Made by a program: the position numbers and the translations under genes. A stretch of DNA of 64,000 nt from Cephalotus follicularis. Its lineage: Eukaryota > Streptophyta > Magnoliopsida > Oxalidales > Cephalotaceae. Shown one piece after another: positions 22,318 through 34,000 of the stretch. The DNA lies in the NCBI GenBank assembly GCA_001972305.1, contig BDDD01001370.1:1-64000 (forward strand), read 5' to 3'. The notes under the pieces are model-generated. The model did not search any database, was not told where the DNA came from, and saw only the letters and a program-made list of their open reading frames with translations. Every line of letters begins with the position of its first letter. The stretch's first letter is position 1.

Positions 22318-22617
22318 AAACCCTTTTGAAATGGAAGAACCGTTTCAAAAGGGTTTTTTTTATCCGTTTCAAAAGGGTACCCTTTTGAAACAGTTAGTGT
22401 TAACCGTTTCAAAAGGGTCTTATTTTTTTATTTTTTTAAAACACTTTTGAAACGGTTTGAGTTAGCCGTTTCAAAAGGGTACCCTCCGTTTCAAAAGGCT
22501 ATTGATACACCACTTTTTTGAAATTCCAATTTTTCGTTTCAGAACCGTTTCAATTGACCTTTTGAAACGGAAAAATAGGCCTTTTGAAACGGATACCATC
22601 CGTTTCAAAAGGCCTGT
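22318..22617. repeat. Right subterminal repeat array of the CACTA element
   Basis: About a dozen copies of ccttttgaaacgg, ccgtttcaaaagg and variants in both orientations, ending in the terminal inverted repeat. They match the left array, confirming the two ends belong to one element. Confidence 0.9.
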
Positions 22618-25250
22618 TTTTTGTAGTGTGCCCTCTAACTCCAGTGGACTGGTTTGCTCCAGGACAGATTCCTGGCATGTGCAGGGACAAGAAGGACAGA
22701 TGGGATGATGGCACTTATGTCTCACCACCTGCCAGAACATGCAAAAGTGAGTGTTTGCATGTTCTCTGCAGACCACCAACCACCAAATTGATTAATTAAG
22801 AGAGAAAGTGGAAGTGAGGGAGGCATGTGGTGGAAAGAATGAAAGAAAAATGGGAGTGAATGTGAGTAGGTAACACATCTGACAAATTCAGAGGTTCTTG
22901 AGAGTTATATCTGCTGATGGAATGTTGTTTGAGTGTTAGAAACACAGAGTGAAGTGAGAGTTACTAAGGATTGTGGAAGGCTTGCATTGGAGATGTTAGA
23001 AAGCTCAAAAAGGAGGACTTTGAGGCTTTAGAATCTTGGTAAGTCCTTGATCCAAAATTCTTGTTGTTATGTTGATAAAATGTGACTAGGAATGTTATAT
23101 ATCTTCTGTTAATGGATTGGAATAACAATCTTTGGAATTGAAATGGGAAGTAATAATGAAATCAAGTGAAATTGGTGATATAGTCTCTAGAATGGATTAT
23201 AATTGTTGTCAATGTTAGGATATGCTTAATGACTCCTAAATATGTATATACCTACTGTTGAAACATGCAAATCAGTAGATGGATTGAGTACATTATTTGG
23301 AAAATGGAGAGTGTTTTAAATGGAACTAGAGACTTAAGAATTCTAGTAATTCTTGATGCAACTAGGCAATGATTATAGTAATTGATTAGTATATATATAC
23401 ATACTGATTTCATCTTCTCTCAAACAAGTTAGAAATCAATGAATTCGAGATTGAATAATTGTTAACATAGACTTCAAAGGAGAATTGGAAAATGGAAGTT
23501 AAGAATTAGAGAACTTGATTGAAGTTATTGTTGGAATTGTAATTGTTCTAAGTAGCTAATGAAACCTACTGCTACTAATGCATGAGTCTATAAACATGCT
23601 TACATAGATTGATATTGTTGAATTGAAAGAATTGTTGGTGAAAGTGACTTGGAACTCAAAGAGAAAGATCAAACTCAATTGATCTTGGGATAGCGATTTG
23701 AGGTAGGGGTAATGATATGTCATGGAAGATATGAGTATGCATATTATGTATGTTATTTTCTGCATAATTACATGTATTGAATTGATTGGAAATTGAATTA
23801 GCATTACATGACTTGCTATTTCTGCATTTTCTGGGCAGAGGCAGTCGACTGACACCCAAAGCAGTAGACTACTCAACCCAAAAATCGACTGGTTCTTCAT
23901 GGCAGCCGACTGTTCTGGGTAGAAAATTCATACATTGATTGAATGGTTACTGTTTGTTAATGTTATTGAATTGTATATGCTACCACCATGTAGTATATAC
24001 TGTTTGATGTTATTTAACATCACCACTACTTGTATTACAATGATCGAATGAATTATGTACTATATGCATAATGCGTGGTTTAAACATCATTTTCAAGTAA
24101 GAACTCTTATTGCAAGAATTATTGATTTACGAAAGTGTTACCGAATGTGCTACTGTCACATTATTATAAACGGTTTTGGTGTCATTTATCACCACCACCA
24201 CTTGTATTTCAATGATTAAAACCAACCTTGGACTATGTATCCAATTTATGAAATCAAACTATCATTTTCAAGTGAATGATTATTGCCAAATAAACTACTG
24301 ATTTTTCCTCCTATATGAGAGGTACTTACTGTTTTGTTTTTCAAATTGGAAACCACTATTTAAGTGATGTCATTTTCCTCCAAAGAGAGGTACGATAAGT
24401 GAAGTGTTATAGTTTCTAAAGAAAACTACTTTCTATTGCATATTGATGATATATGTAATATTATTCTTGAATCGATTGTATTGATTGTGTATGAGTGCCG
24501 TGGTTTGGTGACGGAGGTTGTCACTGACTACGGGAATGTGATTCTGAGTGCCAGGAGTTGGCCAGAACATCACCTAAGTGTGTTTGCAGTGTTAAACTAC
24601 CCGCCAACGCCGGTAGTAAGTGTTACCTAGTCTGTCATTCTCAGAGCGCAGGGTGATAGATAGGTGGTGCACAGTTAGTGCTAGGAGTTAGCGACATGTG
24701 ACACCAAGTGAGTGTTGAATTGATTGTACCCTTGTGCGGTATTCTTGCATATGGATTGTTTATGGCCACTTGGCATGATTGCTTATATATTTGCTCATTC
24801 AAATGTTATTTTGATATAAACTGTCACACATGTTGCATTCCTATACTCCTTATCATACATTATCATTCTACTTAGCCAAGTGAGGACAACGGCTAACCCC
24901 TACAATTTCAGATTAAGCAAGGACATTTGGAGACTGCTGCTGAAGCTTGGAGAGCTTCTTAATTTCGATTTAAGGTTGATTATTATGATGTTGTACTGTA
25001 ATTTGAATTTGAACGGTTCATACCTCGTAGTGTTGTATTTTCCTTTTATGTAAGGGTAATTGTGGTTTTACCCGCACGTAGTATGGGATGCGTGCGGACA
25101 GCTTACTTTATATTACGGCTTATCGAATGCTTCCGCAAATTTTATTTATGACTATTAATTTGAAATGCTGGAATATTATTTTATGCTTATTTTCTGATAT
25201 CACCACATATGCTGGTCCATTATACGTGAATGGAAATACGGGGTGTGACA

Positions 25251-25255
25251 CCAAA
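25251..25255. repeat. Right target-site duplication of element C (ccaaa)
   Basis: Identical to 10422-10426. Confidence 0.95.
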
Positions 25256-25903
25256 AGACAGCCCTTTTGCCAGCACGGGACTAGTGCTGGGGAAGGCGGA
25301 AATCAAAGCCAAGCTGTTACTACACAACGCTTGCCAGCCACTCAGGTCTAACAATACAATGTAAATCATGTATGATCAACTAGTCCTCTTTGACTAAGCA
25401 CTACCGTGACAATAGGAACTGCATTGACAGAGGTTTTGACTCTCCAAATAGATAACCTATGGTGGGTCGGTTCAGTGTCGTGCCTCTGCACGTACCTCGT
25501 ATCAGCTTTAGGGTAAAACCCAAATGTCAACGAGATAATCCATCCCCCTTTACCATTCGGAGCAAGCATAACACGACAAGTCTTTGCGGTTCATCAATTG
25601 CCCTAAAACAGTGAACCTATGACTTGGAACTTTTGTCAAAAGGGAGTAAGGATCTCATTCTCATAACCTCTCAGGCACGAGATCTAACCCTTTACGGACA
25701 TGGCGCTATATGTGTATTCAGTTGACGTGGTGATCAACTGATTCGTAGAGACGGTATGGGATAATACATATACCAGGATGCCAATGTTTACTGAATATGC
25801 ACAATAGGACACGAATGGAACTAAGAATGTACGATTCAAGAGTGTCTCATATGTAATGTACATATGTCTGCAGCCTCCTCGTGGCTTGCACGGACACCCT
25901 AAT
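25256..25903. other. Unassigned intergenic DNA, right part of the site where C inserted
   Basis: No protein motif or element end recognised. It joins the truncated integrase of G near 25904. The frames here are short and unsupported. Confidence 0.5.
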
Positions 25904-27697
25904 CTAATAGCTCCACCAATAATTTAGCTTCAAGTCTCGGTACATCTTGGTACTCCCCAGATGTACGGAGAAATTGGAGCAATATGCTTGTGACAGTAGT
26001 TCATTCTTAAGCTCTTTATCACTCGGAACACAAATTTTGCCCCGGTATCGAATCAAACCATCATTTGCAATGGAGAAATTGGGCTTCAATTCTCCTTGTT
26101 AATTCAAGGCCATTTTGAGTTAGATCCCATCCTTACTTTAAGCCTCTCAGATTCTGTCAATTAACCAAGAATGTTCCTGAATTTGAGCAATCGTTAGGCA
26201 AGCCAATCAATGACTTCGGGAGTCTGCAACCACATTAGCTTTAGCTGGATGGTACCGTATTTCACAATTATAATCATTGAGCAACTCCATCCATCTTCTT
26301 TGTCTCATATTCAGGTCCTTTAGAGAGAATAGATATTTTAAACTTTTGTGATCGGTATACACCTTGAACTTAGTACCATATAGATAATGCATTTATTTAC
26401 GCATTGCAAAGACTATCACTGCCAACTCAAGATCATGCGTTGGGTAATTCTCTTCATGAGGCTTTAACTTTTTCAAGGCGTATGCGATCACCTTTCCATT
26501 TTGCATTAGGACACGCCCCAAACTATTGCCCGATGCATCACTGTATATTACAAAACCTTCACTGCCTTCTGGTAAGGCTAAGATTGGAGCAGAAATCAGA
26601 TGATACTTAAGCTCTTGGAAACTCCATTCACAATCTTCATCCCATACAGAAGCTATATTCTTCTACGTCAATCGGGTCAGAGGTATAGCTATTCGCGAAA
26701 ACCCTTGAACAAAACGACGGTAATATCCTGCCAGGCCTAGGAAGCTGCGGAGTTCTGTCACATTTGTTGGCCGTTTCCAGTCTTTTACTGCTTCTATCTT
26801 AGATGGATCTCCTGACAATCCAGCACTGGTTATAACATGACCAAGGAAAGTTACATCTGACAACCAGAATTCACATTTGCTAAACTTGGCATATAACTGA
26901 AAATCTATCAGGGTTTGAAACGCCAAGTGCAAATGTTTCCCATGTGCTTCAATGGACTTAGAATATACCAGGATATCGTCAATGAAGACTACTATAAATT
27001 GGTCAAGATATGGACTGAATATCTGATTCATCAAACTCATAAACACGGAAGATGCATCAGTTACCCCGAATGACGTTACCATGAATTCATAATGTCCATA
27101 TTGTGATCTAAATGCTATCTTTGGAATGTCTTCCACTCTAACTCTGAGCTGATGATATCCCGATCTTAGATACAACTTAGAGAATACTTAATATGCCTTC
27201 AGCTCATCGAATAGATCATCAATATGCGGCAATGGATATTTGTTCTTAACTGTAACCTTATTGAGCTGCCGATAATCAATACACATTCTTAAAGATCCAT
27301 CTTTCTTTTTGTCAAATAAGACCGGTGCTCCCCACGGAGACACACTCGATCTAATGAAACCTTTATCGAGTAGCACTTGTAATTGTTCTTTCAATTCCTT
27401 TAATTACGGAGGGGCCATTCTGTAAGGAGTTCCTGATATGGGTGATGTCCCTGGTAAAACGTCTATGGTAAACTCCATATCTCTCTCAGGAGGTACGGAT
27501 GTTAGTTCTTCTTGAAACACATCCGGGTATTCACAAACAACCGAGATATCTTCCAACTTTGGCACCCATCTACCGCTATCGATAACATGTGCCAGGTAAG
27601 CATCATAACCCATCTGAAGAGTATGTCGGCCTGAACATGGGATATCATAGGAGCTGGTTGATGCTCTAAGGTTCCAATAAACTGGAATGGAGACTGG
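25904..27697 (-). pseudogene. pol: Pol fragment of an old chromovirus (element G)
   Basis: Minus-strand fragments in normal pol order: protease-RT linker (about 27697-27404, DVFQEELTSVPPERDMEF), reverse transcriptase (27394-26663, [28 protein letters not shown], catalytic [20 protein letters not shown]), RNase H (26530-26207, [23 protein letters not shown]) and integrase H2C2 (26089-25904, SVHLGSTKMYRDLKLNYWW). Several stop codons and frameshifts separate them; one TAA follows LKAY near 27188. Integrase is cut at 25904. The upstream end is interrupted by element D at 27698 and resumes at 45985. Confidence 0.9.
27693..27697. repeat. Left target-site duplication of element D (actgg)
   Basis: actgg precedes the LTR border at 27698 and is repeated at 45980-45984 after the other LTR. 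G pol can be read across the two flanks once D is removed. Confidence 0.95.
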
Positions 27698-28079
27698 TGT
27701 AACGCCCCAAACCCCAAGGGTCAACCCCCAAGGTTCGACGCGCTACGAACAGTATCATTCATTTACCAATTTCAGTGAAAATTAAAAACTTTCAATGGTA
27801 TAATAATGCATGCGAAATAAATCCAATAAAATATCATTTGTGTGGATAAAAACCCATTTATACAATACTATGCACAATCATGCTCTGCCACAAGTCGGCA
27901 GGTCATAAAACAAAAGTACAATATTATTATGTTCTTGGGTCATCGAACTGCAATAAGAGGGAGGAGACTTACCCGGGGCTTCAATCCTATGCTTGCTGTG
28001 AAGGTCCAGCTGTACCTGACCCATTACATTAAAATGCAATGGGTCAGCGACCACTGGTCGTGTAGGAACTACCACCATG

Positions 28080-29108
28080 TGTTCACTTTGAGTCTCAATC
28101 CTAAGTTTTAATGATTACAAATTTGTATTTAACTTTGTTACTTTCTGTGCAAGTAAAAGATAAACAAAATAAAGAAGTGCAGCAAGAGGAAAAAGCGCTG
28201 ACGGTTCGAATCAAAGCGTCAGCGGTTTGGACCAAGGCGTCAACGCTTAAGAAGCTTGCATCAGCGGTTTAAAACAGAGACTTGTGGAATTAGATGAAGA
28301 ACTCAAAGCGGCGACGCTCAAGGTAAAGCGTCAGCGCTTTATACCAAAGAGTCGACACCCAGATAAAAGAGCCTGCGGTTTATGTGAGAAAATTCAAATA
28401 CAACGCGTAACGCTAACATAAGCGCCGGCGCTTTAACAAACACCGTCGACGCTTTGCGCAGCAGAAATGTTAATGATCCCGGTTTAAAAGAGCCGACTTT
28501 GAAGCCACAAGTTCCAAGACTCAAGCAACGGTCAAATAACTTCTCAAATGGCTACAATGAAAGGAAAGCTATATATACAAGCCAAGAATGAAGATCAAAG
28601 TGACTTTGAACATCTACACTCAAAAACTCAACTTGCACATTTACATAGAGAAGAACATCAGTTTCATATCAAAACCTATATCTAGTTTACACTTTCATAT
28701 CCAACGTTTAAGAGGTTACTTGTAAACACAAATCCTTTTTATCTTTCAATGTAAAAGAGATGAGTGTAACCTTCGTGAGATTATCAAGGGAAGTGAACCC
28801 TTAAGTAGGATTATCAAAGGGGGTCATTCACGTGTAAGGTGGTTTTCTTTGATTTCCACCCGCAAGCCAAAATCAAAGGTTGCTAGTGGTCTCAAGTGGA
28901 ATCTCAAGGTGTTCTTGAGAAAGTGGACGTAGGCACGGATTTGCCGAACAACTATAAAAAGACGTTTGCACACTCTCTATCCCTTCTCTCTTTAATTATA
29001 CTTGTTTTATTTGTTGTTGTATGTTTGTTTGGCTTCATAGTTATTAATTTGTTAATTCCGCAAGCAAAAATATGTCTTAAGCTTAAAGTTGCCTTTAGGA
29101 CCTTTTCA
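28080..29108 (+). mobile_element. Solo copia-type LTR (O) inside the 3' LTR of D
   Basis: This 1029-bp segment is absent from the 5' LTR of D at the matching place (near 33371). It starts TGTTCAC, ends CTTTTCA, and is flanked by ccatg (28075-28079) and ccaag (29109-29113), a 5-bp duplication with one change. The stretch with agtggacgtaggc and gccgaacaactataaa resembles many plant copia LTRs. The TATA-like tatatatac is at 28569-28577. It also carries gcgtcagcgctt/gtcgacgc motifs. Confidence 0.82.
28197..28460 (+). repeat. GTCGAC-type palindrome cluster in solo LTR O
   Basis: Copies include aaagcgtcagcgg, aaggcgtcaacgctt, agcgtcagcgcttt, gagtcgacacc and accgtcgacgcttt. They are upstream of the TATA-like site at 28569, as cluster 1 is in the gypsy LTRs. 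Confidence 0.75.
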
Positions 29109-29565
29109 CCAAGCATTTATGAAATGCAGATGCAGCAAGCATATGCAATGCAAATGAGATCCAATAATAATAGTACAATATAACACTTTATTCAGTATAA
29201 CAATCATTCATTCATTACAATCGTTCACTAGCAGTCAATAACAGTACGGTCCATTCAATATTATTCCTTAATAGTCATTCATTCCATAACAGTTCTCAAT
29301 AGTCTTTAACAATCATTAACCGTCACAATAAATCCTTCATCGTCATCCCCTACTAAAGGAGGAGCGATAACACACTCCAGACGTTAAGGCAGAGGAGCTA
29401 AGACAGGAATAAATATTTCATTTCAGGCAGACCAGTTCCTCGGGTTCCTCCGCCTTAGGAAGAGCAATATACATGCTCTAGGCGTTATATGCAGAGGAGA
29501 GCAACGTAGACATTCACTATTACTATACAATAACAGTCATTCAGTCAGCGAGTCTCAACTTGGTT

Positions 29566-29755
29566 GGTGATCCATTGGCTCATCTCAGTCGGTGATCCAA
29601 TGGCGCATCTCAGCTGGTGATCCACTCGGCTATCTGGTTACCCACCTGGTTCAGCTCAATTTGGTGACCCATTAGGTCATCTCAGAAATAGCCTTACTGG
29701 CTGATCTCGGTGGTGATCCCCATAGGGCTTATCTCGGTGGTGATCCAGTCATTAC
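29566..29755 (-). repeat. GTGATCC minisatellite in the 3' LTR of D
   Basis: Seven or so imperfect repeats of about 25-28 bp built on ggtgatccattggctcatctc. The 5' LTR has the matching array at 33799-34000. Confidence 0.8.
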
Positions 29756-32011
29756 ACTACAGTATAGTTACACTACATTAACTGTACATTTCATTAACAT
29801 TACACTATCATTTCAATAACACTACAGTACATTAGCATTTCAATGCATTACACTACATTTCCATGTGGTCAGCCATTACTACCCTATGATTCATCACATT
29901 ATATTACTTTACACTTATCATCCATTCATACTAATATAATTCCCCTTTTCATTATCCATTTTCACTGCACTTATCACTTATTCATTTACCTCTCACTTCA
30001 CTCATCACTGCATTTATCATTCTATTCTATTACATATTTCTATTCACTGTCACCATCCTCGGTGCGAGGCCTAGACGCTCAGCCAAGTTATTGTGCAGGC
30101 ATAGGACTCGTGCAAAACATTATATGGAGACCATGTGCCCATGCGTTAAATGCATGATGCAGAGGACAACACCTTGATTTCTGAGGCAAGACGCGTGTAT
30201 GATAGAGGATGCGGAGTTTAGGCATTCACTGTCGCATGCTTCAGGGCACATCTATAGAGGTTGCCCGGCGCCATGGCATGCATGGGATGAATTCTCTATA
30301 TGCTTCTCAACATCATGGCATGCAGAGGAGGGAGAGATCAACGTTAACAGAGAGAGCTCGACACTGCACGCTCACGATGTGGAGAGCTGGGCATGCATGG
30401 CAAGAAATGGACGCATACCCACGACGTCTACGTCAGGCACGCATGAGACAGTAATGAGCTCGGTGTATGAAGAGCTCAGGTACGTAGCACCTCAATGTAT
30501 GGATCCTCGGAAGATGTCTCCTTAGGTGAATAGAAATGGGGAGCTCGTCATGTTGGAACATGGATGCCATGCTTGGATGGATGCTACTGGAGAGCTCGAT
30601 CATGGCATTGCACGAACACCATATACTAGTGCGTCCTAAAATGTCACCTCGGGCGCATGACGTGCTTGAGCGTCTTCTGGGCATGCTCGGATACTATGGC
30701 AGAGGAAAACTTGAGCATTGGGCATGCAAAGGACGCACATATATTGGGCATGTAGAGGACGTATACACTAACGATGGAGAGCTTGGCAAATTGGGCAGGC
30801 AGAGGAAAGCTCACCTGGTAGAGGAGAGCTCACATGCGTTGCGTATATAGGCGCATGGCAGAGGAGAACTCTGGCATTTTGGATGCACAGAAGGCCTGCA
30901 GTGAATAATGGCGTCCTCTGCACTTGGTGTCCTCCGCGTTTGCAGTGAACGGGACGCATGTGTCCTCTGGCGATGGCTCCTCGGGTGTTTACCACTAGTG
31001 CATCCTCTGCCGTGTTCTCATACTCGTGTCCTCAGCACCTTGGCTCAATGACACCTCGGCTCAATGGCACCTCAACATAATGCATCCTCGGCACAAGGGC
31101 TCTGCAGCTCAATGGAACACAAGGGCTCCTCAGGTGCATGACTGTAGCGGGCTCAGGCGCACACATTGTGGAGCACAGAACGCATGCAGAGGATGCACAC
31201 GTAGTGAAGCCTGGGATGCATGCACACTGTATTTCTCAGTTACGTATTACAGAGTGTTAAAAGCACGTCAGTGGCGTGTTTGGCATTTAGAGCTCAATAT
31301 TCACTAAGTCTAACACCCATTAATTGCAGAGGACCTTAAATACACTTCAATCACTCTACCTCTTATCATTTAGTCTAAAAAATCATTTTTATCACAGTAT
31401 ATAATATTCACAATGAACACAAACACCGAGTAAGTAGTAGAACCTACCTGGAACGAGAGCTCATTTCCCTTGCCTCCAGTAAGCTCCTTCCTCCACTGGT
31501 TCTTCCTCCTTTGCTCATTGGACATGCTTTCCTTGCCTCTCTCTCACTCCCAAACAATCAGCAGCCCTCACCATACTCTCACCTTCTCTTTTTATGGACA
31601 TACGGTGGAAGGCTCTAGAATTTTTTAGATAATTCTAGCAAAACCATCACATTGTGGGCTGCCTAAAGTCTCCCTTCTCTTTTTTAACTTCATTTGGCCC
31701 AGCAACCATTTCTTAAGCCCAAAAGCAATCATTTTCCTATCCTTTCACTACAACTTTGGCCCAATAGAATGTGGCCCATTTTCAATTCCAAATAATATTA
31801 ACCTATTTATAGTCCAAAAAGCCATTTTATATCAATCACATATTCAAATCCCAATAAAATACCCTTTGTTGCCAAATAAATAAATAGTCATTCCTTCATT
31901 AATTCCATTCTAGCCCAATGACATTATCACAATTTTCACCCATTCTCCATTAAACAAATTCGGCCTAGCCCAACGGTCATTCTTTTATATAATAAAATTC
32001 TGGGTGTTACA

Positions 32012-32989
32012 ATCCTCCCCCCTCCCCCTCAAAGGAATCTCGTCCCAAGATTGTAGGGTCAAACAGGTGAGGATAGGTCACCCTTGTATCATTCTACGCT
32101 TCCACTGCGCTTTGTCACTTCTGTGACATTACCGTAACATTAGCAATACACACTCATGTCATTTTAACTCATCCTTCTGGTGGCAATCTAGAGGCTAACT
32201 AGACATATATATACTGTCCAATACCAGCACATATAAATAGTTAACCACGTATACCATCAAGACACAATACGATACAATACGATTCAGTGACAATATAGTC
32301 TTTAACAATGTACCATACATCCCTCAACCATTGGTTACATATCCATTCCATATCCATAACCGTACAATCCATGACCATACCATCGATAACCATTTTGAAC
32401 CATACAATCCGTAACCGTTTAATCCGTTCATTCATTCAGTATCCATCCACAATTCATTCATTAGCAATCCATTCGATATCAATCCAATCACTACGGTCCA
32501 TTCGACCACAATCCGTTCATTCCCAGTCCTCTAAGGGGGTCTAGCTTAGGATCCACTAATCCACTTTACTCAATCAATCATTCAGTCAGTCAATCATCAT
32601 TCATTAAAAAATCCATATTGTCAAACACTTATGTCTCTCGCTCCATTCAATTAATCACTCATTCATTCCAATCCATACAGTCTGTCACTTATCCATTTCA
32701 GTTCATTTTATCAGTCACCTGTCCATTTCACACGTTATGATCCTCGTTGCCACTTCAGCCTTTTAGGCTACATTCACTTCTTCTGCATCTCTCAGGGCTC
32801 GAGTACGTCTATTCAACGACTCGGTTCTTGCTCCTCATACAATTGTACATCGATGACTATCCAATTTACTTTCTGTATAACTCCAAAGGGTTAATATCCA
32901 CTTATCATTCCGCATGCAATAACTTTATTAGCAAAGGAATCCTTACTGGAATACCCAGCGTAGGAGAACCGCGGCTCTGATACGAAGTA
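32012..32989 (-). other. Internal region of element D
   Basis: 978 bp without a gag or pol motif in any frame. It contains many ccatt/tcatt/atcc phrases. At its ends are the polypurine tract (about 32013-32030, minus) and a primer-binding site whose minus strand reads cttcgtatcagagccg (about 32971-32986), a mutated form of the initiator tRNA-Met site. Confidence 0.8.
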
Positions 32990-33798
32990 TGTAATGCCCC
33001 AAAACCCAAGGGTCAACCCCCAAGTTTCGACGCGCTACGAACAGTATCATTCATTTACCAATTTCAGCAAAAATTAAAAACTTTCAATGGTATAGTAATG
33101 CATATAGAATAAATCAAATAAAACATCACTTGTGTGGATAAAAACCCATTTATACAATATTGTGCACAATCATGTTCTGCCACATGTCGGCTGGTCATAA
33201 AACAAAAGTACAATATTATTATGTTCTTGGGTCGTCGAACTGCAATAAGAGGGAGGAGACTCACATGGGGCTTCAATACGCTGCTTGCTGCGAAGATCCA
33301 CCTGCACCTGACCCATTACATTAAAATGCAATGGGTCAGCAACCACTGGTCGTGTAGGAACTACAACCATGCATTTATGAAATGCAGATGCAACAAGCAT
33401 ATGCAATGCAAATGAGATGCAATAATAACAGTACAATATAACACTTCATTCAGTATAACAATCATTCATTCATTATAGTCATTCACTAGCAGTCAATAAT
33501 AGTACGGTCCATTCAGTATTATTCCTTAACAATCATTCATTCCATAACAGTCCTCAATAGTCTTTAACAATTATTAACCGTCATAATAAATCCTTCCTCG
33601 GCATCCCCTACTAAAGGAGGTGTAATAACACAGAGGCAGAGGAGCCGAGACAAGAATAAATATTTCATTTTAGGCAGACCAGTTCCTTAGGTTCCTCAGC
33701 TTTAGGAAGAGCAATATACACGCTCTAGGTGCTATAGGTAGAGGAGAGGAATGTAGACATTCACTATTACACTAAACAATAACAGTCATTCAGTCAGC

Positions 33799-34000
33799 GC
33801 GGCTCAACTCGGTCGGTGATCCATTGGCTCATCTCAGTCGGTGATCCAATGGCTCATCTCAGTCGGTGATCCACTCGGCTATCTCGGTGACCCACCTGGT
33901 TTAGCTCAATTTGGTGACCCATTAGGTCATCTATGAAATAGCCTTACTGGCTCCTCTCGGTGGTGATCCCCGTAGGGCTCATCTTGGTGGTGATCTAGCC
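33799..34000 (-). repeat. GTGATCC minisatellite in the 5' LTR of D
   Basis: Counterpart of 29566-29755, again with repeats on ggtgatccaatggctcatctc. The two arrays have diverged by point changes but keep the same number of units as far as I can see. Confidence 0.8.

Larger units (their letters stand above)
18293..22628. mobile_element. CACTA-type DNA transposon carrying captured gene fragments
   Basis: The right end read inward starts CACTACAAAAAACAGG, a canonical plant CACTA (En/Spm) terminus. The left end is CACAACAAGAAAAAGGG, the same motif with a T-to-A change. The 3-bp duplication tgc flanks both ends (18290-18292, 22629-22631), as expected for CACTA elements, and the 5' LTR of C gives the empty site. 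Both ends carry subterminal arrays of CCTTTTGAAACGG and its complement. No transposase (TNPD- or TNPA-like) frame is present, so it is non-autonomous. The interior holds an LTR fragment and exons of RSH1-like and GET4-like genes. Confidence 0.93.
10427..25250 (+). mobile_element. Element C: nearly complete Tekay/Del-like chromovirus, split by a CACTA transposon
   Basis: A complete insertion: TSD, 5' LTR (10427-13283), tRNA-iMet primer site, gag, pol with a C-terminal chromodomain, polypurine tract (18051-18059), 3' LTR from 18060 to 25250, TSD. Without the CACTA insertion it would be about 10.5 kb. The domain order PR-RT-RH-IN-chromodomain with 2.85-kb LTRs fits Ty3/gypsy chromoviruses of the Tekay/Del lineage. 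LTR copies differ by scattered substitutions of a few per cent at most, so it is a fairly recent insertion. Two stop codons and a frameshift in integrase make it non-functional. Confidence 0.92.
18060..25250 (+). repeat. 3' LTR of element C, split by a CACTA transposon
   Basis: LTR sequence occupies 18060-18292 and 22629-25250. Together these make about 2852 bp, matching the 2857-bp 5' LTR. It ends ggggtgtgaca, followed by the TSD ccaaa. The interrupted place is GTCGAC cluster 1. Confidence 0.95.
27698..32011 (-). repeat. 3' LTR of element D (with solo LTR O inside)
   Basis: Minus-strand start TGTAACACCCAGAATTTT at 32011, end ggtttggggcgttaca at 27698. Includes a GTGATCC minisatellite (29566-29755), a long stretch of repeated gcatgc- and gagagctc-containing phrases (30050-31300), and a donor-like ccag|gtaggttc near 31450. 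Plus-strand open frames here are antisense and not conserved between the two LTR copies. Confidence 0.9.
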
